Assembly (NCBI GenBank): GCA_017941705.1
Contig: JAGAVX010000144.1
Span: 1-47,802 of the forward strand
DNA length: 47,802 nucleotides
From: Atopobiaceae bacterium
GTDB lineage: Bacteria; Actinomycetota; Coriobacteriia; Coriobacteriales; Atopobiaceae
Direction: 5' to 3'
The first letter of the stretch is position 1, and every line of letters begins with the position of its first letter. The position numbers and the translations under genes are program-made. The notes beneath the pieces were generated by a model. The model ran no database searches. It was not told the origin of the DNA and saw only the letters and a program-made list of their open reading frames with translations. Below are positions 43,371 to 47,802 of this stretch, piece after piece.

Positions 43371-43820
43371 ATGGCAAAGGGCGACCGTCGCAATGGGGTC
43401 TCACCCGAGCTCGACGCACTTGCTGCCGAGCTTCTGGGTGATGCTTTGGACATCGTGGCCGGTGGTGGCGAGCTGGGTGTCCTGCTCGTGGCAGAGGACG
43501 CAGCGGGTAACGTGGGCAGTTACGAGTTCACCGACGATGGTCCCGAGCAGTGCCTCCAGATGGCGCGCGATCGCGTGAAGGAGCTCGGGTCGAGTGGCGA
43601 TCCTGCGGCGGGACTTGCCTCTCCGGTGCGGTATGCCATCTGCTACGAGGCCGCGGTAGCCGATGAGGCGGGAGCCTATCAGGATGCCTTGCTTCTCGAG
43701 TTTGGCGAGCGAGGATACAAGAGCTACTCAGGCTACTCGTTGTTCAGTGGCCGCGGCACGGGTGACGACTTCACCTGGACCGACCCAGCCCCCGCCGGCG
43801 AGCTCGAGCCGCTTCTCTAG
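43371..43820 (+). CDS. Conserved-looking hypothetical protein
   Basis: 149 residues, not recognised. The start is well supported (ATG 43371 with GAGAGGGGG upstream) and codon use is normal for the region. The protein is acidic and soluble, with no signal peptide or membrane segment. An alpha/beta pattern is visible: helix ELDALAAELLGDALDIVA, strands ELGVLLVAEDAAGNVGSYEF, helix EQCLQMARDRVKELG, then strands around RYAICYEAAVADEAGAYQDALLLEFGERGYKSYSGYSLF. The last lines suggest an enzyme-accessory or stress-type small protein, but no function can be given. It precedes typA by 132 bases and has its own candidate promoter. Confidence 0.75.
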   Translation: MAKGDRRNGVSPELDALAAELLGDALDIVAGGGELGVLLVAEDAAGNVGSYEFTDDGPEQCLQMARDRVKELGSSGDPAAGLASPVRYAICYEAAVADEAGAYQDALLLEFGERGYKSYSGYSLFSGRGTGDDFTWTDPAPAGELEPLL

Positions 43821-43872
43821 GGGAATCTCCTGTTCCAACCAAACTGTTTCCATGAAGCGCCGCCACGTACCG

Positions 43873-43900
43873 TTGCATGCGCGGCCCGCTGTCCTATAGT
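43873..43900 (+). promoter_or_regulatory. Promoter of typA
   Basis: TTGCAT (43873-43878) and TATAGT (43895-43900) are separated by 16 bases, 53 bases before the typA start. This is among the clearest sigma-70/sigA-type pairs in the window. Confidence 0.6.
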
Positions 43901-43952
43901 GTGCAACGAAAAAAGACCCGTGAAAGCGGCAAGCAACAGGAAGAAGAACTAC

Positions 43953-45791
43953 ATGCGTCAGGACGCCATTCGCAACATTGCAATCATCGCCCATGTCGAC
44001 CACGGTAAGACCACGCTGGTCGACCAGATGCTGCGTGCATCGGGTGCCTTCCGCGAGAACCAGCAGGTGCAGGAGCGCGTGCTCGACTCCAACGACCAGG
44101 AGCGCGAGCGTGGCATCACGATCCTGGCAAAGAACATCTCGATCAGCTACCGCGACATCAAGATCAACGTCATCGACACCCCCGGCCACGCCGACTTTGG
44201 CGGCGAGGTCGAGCGCGTGCTCAAGATGGCCGACGGCGCCCTGCTGCTGGTGGATGCGGCCGAGGGGCCCATGCCCCAGACGCGCTTCGTGCTGAGCCAC
44301 GCCATCGCGTGCGGGCTTCGCATCATGATCGTCATCAACAAGATCGACCGCGAAGGCGCCAACCCCGAGAAGGCGCTTAACGATTCGCTCGACCTCATGA
44401 TGGACCTTGGCGCCGACGACGAGCAGCTCGAGTTTGCCATGGAGCACGTCATCTATGCCTCGGCGGTGAACGGCTTCGCGCGCCTTGACCCGGATGACGG
44501 CGGACAGGACATGTTCCCGCTGCTCGACATGATCGTAGAGGCCCTGCCTGCGCCTGAGGTCGATGTGGACGGGCCGCTTGCCATGCAGTGCGTGACGGTC
44601 GACCACTCGAGCTACGTCGGTCGCATTGGCATTGGGCGCGTGTACTCGGGCGCCATTCATCAGGGCGACAAGATTCTTGTGGTCAAGAACGACGGTAGCC
44701 GCGCCATGAGCCAGGTCAAGCAGCTCTTTACCTTTGACTACCTGGGCCGCAAGGAGTGCCAGGAGGTCACGGCCGGCGACATCGGTGCGGTCGTGGGCGT
44801 CGACTCCACCGACATCGGTGACGTGTACACCGATCCCGACAACCCCGTCGAGCTCGACCCCATCGAGATCGATCCTCCTACCCTGGCCGTTGTGTTCGAG
44901 CCATCCACGTCGCCGCTGGTCGGTCGCGATGGTGACATCGTGGGCGGGCGCCAGCTCAAGGAGCGCCTGGAGCAAGAGGCCGAGAACAACGTGACCATGC
45001 GCATCGAGGAGCTGGCCGACAAGACCGGCGTCGAGGTTGCCGGTCGCGGCATCCTGCACCTCTCGGTCCTTATGGAGCAGATGCGCCGCGAGGGCTACGA
45101 GTTCCAGGTTGGCCGCCCGCGCGTGCTGTTCAAGAAGGGTGAGGGCGGCGAGCGCCTCGAGCCCATCGAGCAGGCTGTGGTCGAGTGTCCCAACGAGTAC
45201 TCGGGCAAGGTCATCGAGGTCTTTGGCAACAGCGGCGGAACCATGACCAACATGGAGGCCGGCATCGTCCAGACCCACCTCGAGTTCAAGATCCCGACAC
45301 GAGGCATCATGGGCCTCAAGAACCGCATCCTCAACGTGACGCACGGCGAGGCAGTCTTCTACCACACCTTCCTCGAGTACGGGCCCTTTGCCGGCGACAT
45401 CGGCAGCCGCCAGAATGGCGCGATGATCAGCATGTCCACTGAGAAGGCGGTGGCCTACGCGCTGGGCACGCTGCAGGAGCGCGGCGCGCTGTTCGTCGAG
45501 CCGGGCACCGAGTGCTACGAGGGCATGCTGGTGGGCGAGCGCAGCAAGCCTGGCGACATGGTGGTCAACATCGCTCGCACCAAGCAGCTGGGCAACCAGC
45601 GCTCGAGCACCGCTGACATTGCCGTTCAGCTTACGCCGCCGCGCACCTTCACGCTTGAGGAGGCGCTCGAGTACATCATGGATGACGAGCTGGTCGAGAT
45701 CACGCCCAAGAACATCCGCCTGCGCAAGCGCATTCTCTCCGAGATCGAGCGCCGCAAGTGGAACGTTCGTCACGGACTGGTGAAGAAGTAA
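43953..45791 (+). CDS. typA: Translational GTPase TypA/BipA
   Basis: 612 residues, the usual family length. ATG 43953 (AGGAAGAAG upstream) starts with the family N-terminus; an in-frame ATG at 43899 lies in the promoter. GTPase motifs: AHVDHGKT (G1, 13-20), the ERGITI switch I (G2), [11 protein letters not shown] (G3) and NKIDREGA (G4). They are followed by EF-G-like domains with [20 protein letters not shown] and the BipA C-terminal domain ([19 protein letters not shown]). TypA binds the ribosome and is needed for large-subunit assembly and growth under stress or cold. It is a core gene that marks the end of the polysaccharide locus. Confidence 0.98.
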   Translation: MRQDAIRNIAIIAHVDHGKTTLVDQMLRASGAFRENQQVQERVLDSNDQERERGITILAKNISISYRDIKINVIDTPGHADFGGEVERVLKMADGALLLVDAAEGPMPQTRFVLSHAIACGLRIMIVINKIDREGANPEKALNDSLDLMMDLGADDEQLEFAMEHVIYASAVNGFARLDPDDGGQDMFPLLDMIVEALPAPEVDVDGPLAMQCVTVDHSSYVGRIGIGRVYSGAIHQGDKILVVKNDGSRAMSQVKQLFTFDYLGRKECQEVTAGDIGAVVGVDSTDIGDVYTDPDNPVELDPIEIDPPTLAVVFEPSTSPLVGRDGDIVGGRQLKERLEQEAENNVTMRIEELADKTGVEVAGRGILHLSVLMEQMRREGYEFQVGRPRVLFKKGEGGERLEPIEQAVVECPNEYSGKVIEVFGNSGGTMTNMEAGIVQTHLEFKIPTRGIMGLKNRILNVTHGEAVFYHTFLEYGPFAGDIGSRQNGAMISMSTEKAVAYALGTLQERGALFVEPGTECYEGMLVGERSKPGDMVVNIARTKQLGNQRSSTADIAVQLTPPRTFTLEEALEYIMDDELVEITPKNIRLRKRILSEIERRKWNVRHGLVKK

Positions 45792-45829
45792 CCGCGTACC
45801 AACGCGAACCCAAAGGTCGCTCCAAGTGG

Positions 45830-45905
45830 CCTTCTGTTGTCTGGGGGACACGCCCCAAGGCCACATTTGTGCGGCCTTGGGGCGTGTCCCCCAGACAACA
45901 GAAGG
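45830..45905. repeat. Perfect 33-bp inverted repeat, REP-like, bidirectional terminator candidate
   Basis: Positions 45830-45862 and 45873-45905 are exact complements, separated by a 10-base loop. The arm runs CCTTCTGTTGTCTGGGGGAC and on to CACGCCCCAAGGCC. The GGGGACACGCCCC core is shared with the REP-like pair at 35993 and resembles the 33-bp tandem repeat at 3915. It lies in the 132-base gap between the convergent genes typA and the TRIC gene, followed by ATTTTG. Confidence 0.88.
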
Positions 45906-45923
45906 TGGATTTTGCTTCTGGCG

Positions 45924-46709
45924 TTAGCGCCCGTAGTGAATGCGGTCGCGACGCTTGCGCTCGTGCTGCTGCCGAGCATGCTCGAGCTCGTTCGAAGTGA
46001 CCTCCTTGGCCGCGTCGGCCATGCCACGTGCCGTTCGTCTTACCGCTGGAGCCAGGTCGACGTCTGCGGGGGAGTACAGGTTGTAGCGCAGGCTGATGCG
46101 CCTGAGGAGCAGGGTTACCAGCACGCACAGCAATGCGGCCAAGGCCTTGTCGATGCCCAGGGGCACAGCGCAGATGTAGTACGTGCAGGAACCAGCGATG
46201 GCGCACAGGGCGTACCAGTTGCTGCGCTTGAAGATCTGCGGGACCTCCCCCAAGAAGATGTCACGGAGCATGCCTCCGCCTACGCCGGTCATGGTGCCCA
46301 TGAGGATGACTGCGGGGACGTTGAGGCGGTAGAGGATCGCCTTGTCAGCGCCCGCCGCGGCAAAGAGGCCCACGGATATGATGTCTATCCACTCGAGGAT
46401 GTTCGTGTGCGTCAGCAGCGACGTGGGGAAGAGAAAGCCGGCGGTCCCGACAACGACACACATGATGATCGGCCACTGTGACTTGAGCATGTATACGTCG
46501 CCAACTTGCATGATGGTGTCGCGCACCAGTCCTCCGCCAAGGCCGCTGATGATCGCGAGCCCTATGTAGCCGATCAGGTCGAGCTTGCGCTCGCGAGCAT
46601 AGAAGAGCCCCGAAAGCGAGCCAACCGCCACGGCGGCAAGGTCGAGCCAGACCGGCATCGGCATCGAGCTGAGGGTTGGGCTTTGAGTGGCAAAGAAGTC
46701 GGAAACCAC
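45924..46709 (-). CDS. TRIC/UPF0126-family membrane protein (YicG-like)
   Basis: 261 residues; the start is GTG 46709 with AAGGAG 7 bases upstream. Seven hydrophobic segments are arranged as two repeats, each with the glycine-rich signature: ISGLGGGLVRDTI in the first half and GVGGGMLRDIFLGEVP in the second. These GxGGGxxRD turns are the hallmark of prokaryotic TRIC-type monovalent cation channels. The C-terminal ~50 residues are a charged cytoplasmic tail (SNELEHARQQHERKRRDR). It has no obvious link with the glycan genes and is divergent from the tRNA-Ser genes. Confidence 0.9.
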   Translation of the reverse strand: MVSDFFATQSPTLSSMPMPVWLDLAAVAVGSLSGLFYARERKLDLIGYIGLAIISGLGGGLVRDTIMQVGDVYMLKSQWPIIMCVVVGTAGFLFPTSLLTHTNILEWIDIISVGLFAAAGADKAILYRLNVPAVILMGTMTGVGGGMLRDIFLGEVPQIFKRSNWYALCAIAGSCTYYICAVPLGIDKALAALLCVLVTLLLRRISLRYNLYSPADVDLAPAVRRTARGMADAAKEVTSNELEHARQQHERKRRDRIHYGR

Positions 46710-46877
46710 GGGGCGCTCCTTGGTACGGATGGAATCCCATGGTAGCGCAGCGCTTTGGCGCGCGCTTTGGGGACTGTTGCCTTGCGGGGCTTTTTACGGC
46801 CTTTGCCGTTACCTTCGCCGAGAACTTTGGTGCATTTGTGCAGCAATGTTGTTAGTGCATTTTTCTTGCAAGTCCTG

Positions 46878-46883
46878 TATACT
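46878..46883 (+). promoter_or_regulatory. Minus-10 box of the tRNA-Ser genes
   Basis: TATACT lies 17 bases before the first tRNA-Ser; a weak minus-35 (TGCATT, 46856-46861) is 16 bases upstream. Both tRNAs, 45 bases apart, could be read from it. Confidence 0.5.
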
Positions 46884-46900
46884 GTCGTTTGCGATTTCAC

Positions 46901-46991
46901 GGAGAGTTGTCCGAGTGGCCGAAGGAGCACGATTGGAAATCGTGTATACGCCGAAAGCGTATCCTGGGTTCAAATCCCAGACTCTCCGCCA
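46901..46991 (+). tRNA. tRNA-Ser (GGA anticodon)
   Basis: Acceptor stem GGAGAGT (46901-46907) pairs with ACTCTCC (46981-46987), followed by discriminator G and encoded CCA. The anticodon arm CACGATT-GGA-AATCGTG gives anticodon GGA, reading UCC/UCU. A long variable arm (TACGC-CGAAA-GCGTA) and the T-arm TGGGTTCAAATCCCA confirm a class II serine tRNA. Confidence 0.96.
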
Positions 46992-47036
46992 GAACTTCCC
47001 GCGGCGTCCTTAGATTGGGCGCCGCGTCACCCTTAC

Positions 47037-47126
47037 GGAGGGGTGGCAGAGTGGTTGAATGCGGCGGTCTCGAAAACCGTTTTACCCTTAGGGGTAACGA
47101 GGGTTCGAATCCCTCCTCCTCCGCCA
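47037..47126 (+). tRNA. tRNA-Ser (CGA anticodon)
   Basis: Acceptor GGAGGGG (47037-47043) pairs with CTCCTCC (47116-47122), then G and CCA. The anticodon loop CTCGAAA gives CGA (codon UCG). The long variable arm TACCCTTAGGGGTA and T-arm GAGGGTTCGAATCCCTC are intact. Its last 20 bases begin the 75-bp direct repeat described separately. Confidence 0.96.
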
Positions 47127-47181
47127 TTGGTCAGTCCGGCCCCCAGCGATGGGGGTCTTTTCATATACGTGGGTCGTGCGG
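47107..47181 (+). repeat. 75-bp direct repeat, copy 1 (tRNA-Ser 3' end plus terminator)
   Basis: From GAATCCCTCCTCCTCCGCCA, the end of tRNA-Ser(CGA), through the terminator to GGTCGTGCGG. It matches 47277-47351 with three substitutions. The position, at a tRNA 3' end, is where site-specific integrases often act. Confidence 0.9.
47138..47162 (+). terminator. Terminator of the tRNA-Ser pair
   Basis: CCCCC-AGCGAT-GGGGG stem-loop followed by TCTTTT, 11 bases after the tRNA CCA end. Confidence 0.85.
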
Positions 47182-47200
47182 GGATTCGAACCGCAAGGTC

Positions 47201-47274
47201 GCGGAAGGCCAGTGGCCTTCCGCGGGGTGAGGAGCGTAGCGACGAACCCCACGAGCGTTGCCGCAAGGCAACGC
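47201..47274. repeat. Nested hairpins between the two direct repeats
   Basis: GCGGAAGGCC (47201-47210) pairs with 47214-47223. GGGGT (47224-47228) pairs with ACCCC (47246-47250) around GAGGAGCGTAGCGACGA. GCGTTGCC (47255-47262) pairs with 47267-47274 around GCAA. These are three consecutive hairpins of the kind found in dispersed intergenic repeats. Confidence 0.7.
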
Positions 47275-47276
47275 GG

Positions 47277-47351
47277 GAATCCCTCCTCCTCCGCCATCGG
47301 TCAGTCCGACCCCCAGCGATGGGGGTCTTTTCATATACGTAGGTCGTGCGG
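47277..47351 (+). repeat. 75-bp direct repeat, copy 2 (orphan tRNA-Ser 3' end plus terminator)
   Basis: A second copy of the tRNA-Ser(CGA) 3' end and terminator, 170 bases downstream of the first and without the rest of a tRNA. Three substitutions separate it from copy 1. Confidence 0.9.
47308..47332 (+). terminator. Duplicated tRNA terminator
   Basis: GACCCCC-AGCGAT-GGGGGTC followed by TTTT. The stem is one pair better than in the first copy. Confidence 0.8.
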
Positions 47352-47703
47352 CTTCGATGGGAGTTGTTCACGGTGCACCGCGGGCGACGCTACGCCGCAT
47401 TGGGCGGGATGAGCGTACGTCAAACTTGCGATTTCACGAGGACAGTACGTCAAAGTGACGATTGCAAGACCCGAAGTCCCGTGTTTATGGTCAATTCGAC
47501 GTACTGTCTTTGCGAAATCGCACATTTAACGTGACGTCTCGAAGTGCATGGCCTTCTCGCCTCGCTCGCCCTGCTTCGCGTAATCCAAGTCAATCTCAAA
47601 TAGTCGCAACGCCCTTGAGACACGCGGCGGTCCGGCGCGTACAAGAATGCGAATACCAAATACAACCGCGCCAAAGAAGGCGCGAGGAGAAGGGAAGCCC
47701 GCC
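47352..47703. other. 352-base non-coding spacer with an imperfect inverted repeat
   Basis: No gene is supported on either strand. It holds the inverted repeat at 47414-47537 and, before the last gene, a purine-rich ribosome-binding stretch (GAGGAGAAGGGAAG, 47681-47698). The A/T content is higher than in neighbouring genes. No confident promoter pair was found. Confidence 0.6.
47414..47537. repeat. Imperfect inverted repeat, about 45-bp arms, with internal 30-bp direct repeat
   Basis: The left arm (47414-47460) contains TTGCGATTTCACGAGGACAG and TACGTC, and the right arm (~47491-47537), read on the minus strand, has TGTGCGATTTCGCAAAGACAG then TACGTC. GTACGTCAAA occurs twice in the left arm with a 30-base period (47415 and 47445). 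TTGCGATTTCACG also occurs just before tRNA-Ser(GGA), at about 46889. Confidence 0.7.
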
Positions 47704-47802
47704 ATGAAGACCAACGCCACCATCAAGTCCATCGCCGCCTCGATCGCCCTGGCCGCCGCGATCGCCGGCCCCGCCGCCCTCGCCGCGACCCCCGCCACCG
47801 CG
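47704..47802 (+). CDS. N-terminus of a secreted protein (3' end outside window)
   Basis: ATG 47704 has GAAGGGAAG upstream and opens a frame that is still open at the last base (33 codons visible). The visible residues form a Sec signal peptide: a short Lys-containing start (MKTNATIKS), a long Ala/Ile/Leu core (IAASIALAAAIAGPAALAA) and a probable cleavage site near ALA-AT. The mature protein is outside the window, so no function can be given. The extreme G/C third-position use resembles rmlB, which suggests high expression. Confidence 0.75.
   Translation, partial: MKTNATIKSIAASIALAAAIAGPAALAATPATA

Noticed and set aside
43728-45866. 712-residue minus-strand open frame opposite typA
   Set aside because: typA is unmistakable on the plus strand; the antisense frame is a codon-bias artefact.
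47171-47195. Minus-strand tRNA remnant (GGTTCGAATCC reads as a T-loop)
   Set aside because: The stem bases around it do not pair as a T-stem, and no acceptor or anticodon arm is present.
47149-47412. Small open frames across the tRNA 3' repeats
   Set aside because: They translate hairpins and terminators of the duplicated region; this is a well-known type of false ORF near tRNA genes.
47526-47798. 90-residue minus-strand open frame at the right end
   Set aside because: It is antisense to the signal peptide of the plus-strand gene at 47704 and to the non-coding spacer.

Overview
The window is high-GC, gene-dense bacterial DNA that looks like a surface-polysaccharide locus of a Gram-positive actinobacterium. 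The class Coriobacteriia (Olsenella/Atopobium/Collinsella type) is my best guess. The grounds are strong G/C preference at third codon positions, secreted proteins carrying long arrays of Trp/Tyr/Gly-rich wall-binding repeats, L,D-transpeptidases, a lipoteichoic-acid-synthase/OpgB-like enzyme and dTDP-rhamnose genes. No search was run, so the taxon is an inference.

Layout. 0-1.5 kb: end of rmlB, then rmlD (dTDP-L-rhamnose). 1.7-3.9 kb: secreted wall-repeat protein ending in an L,D-transpeptidase. 4.0-6.6 kb (minus): large YfhO-type membrane protein. 6.7-13.3 kb: an amino-sugar module with a WecE/RffA-like sugar transaminase, two paralogous ATP-grasp ligases, a sugar-transfer-associated ATP-grasp protein, and an atypical PLP transaminase-like gene on the opposite strand between two clusters of palindromic repeats. 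13.5-14.8 kb (minus): coiled-coil protein with an L,D-transpeptidase-like end. 15.0-19.8 kb: plus-strand operon of a polyprenyl-phosphate glycosyltransferase, Wzx-like flippase, DegT transaminase and GT2. 20.3-26.2 kb: a minus-strand GT2, a GT-C-like membrane protein, a plus-strand orphan solute-binding lipoprotein, and a minus-strand operon GT2 / DUF2304 / two EamA-like half-transporters. 26.5-31.1 kb: rmlC and a very large secreted CotH-kinase protein with wall repeats. 31.2-43.1 kb: giant tandem-domain glycosyltransferases (three GT2-GT2 and one GT4-GT4) and an OpgB/LtaS-like phosphoglycerol transferase. 43.4-47.8 kb: a hypothetical protein, typA/bipA, a TRIC/UPF0126 membrane protein, two tRNA-Ser genes, a duplicated tRNA 3' end, repeat-rich spacer, and the start of a secreted protein that runs off the right edge.

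How it fits together (inference). Rml enzymes supply dTDP-rhamnose. The transaminases make dTDP-amino-deoxysugars that ATP-grasp enzymes may acylate with amino acids. Cytoplasmic glycosyltransferases build the chain and a Wzx-type flippase exports it. A second route (polyprenyl-phosphate sugar synthase, EamA pair, then YfhO/GT-C-like membrane transferases) would add side residues outside the membrane, and the OpgB/LtaS-like enzyme would add phosphoglycerol. The secreted repeat proteins probably bind the finished wall.

The most unusual features are (1) a family of 26-bp palindromes with conserved arms and a variable 6-bp centre, clustered at 9.2-9.3, 10.5-10.7 and 19.8-20.2 kb around the amino-sugar module, and (2) the transaminase plus triple ATP-grasp gene set itself.
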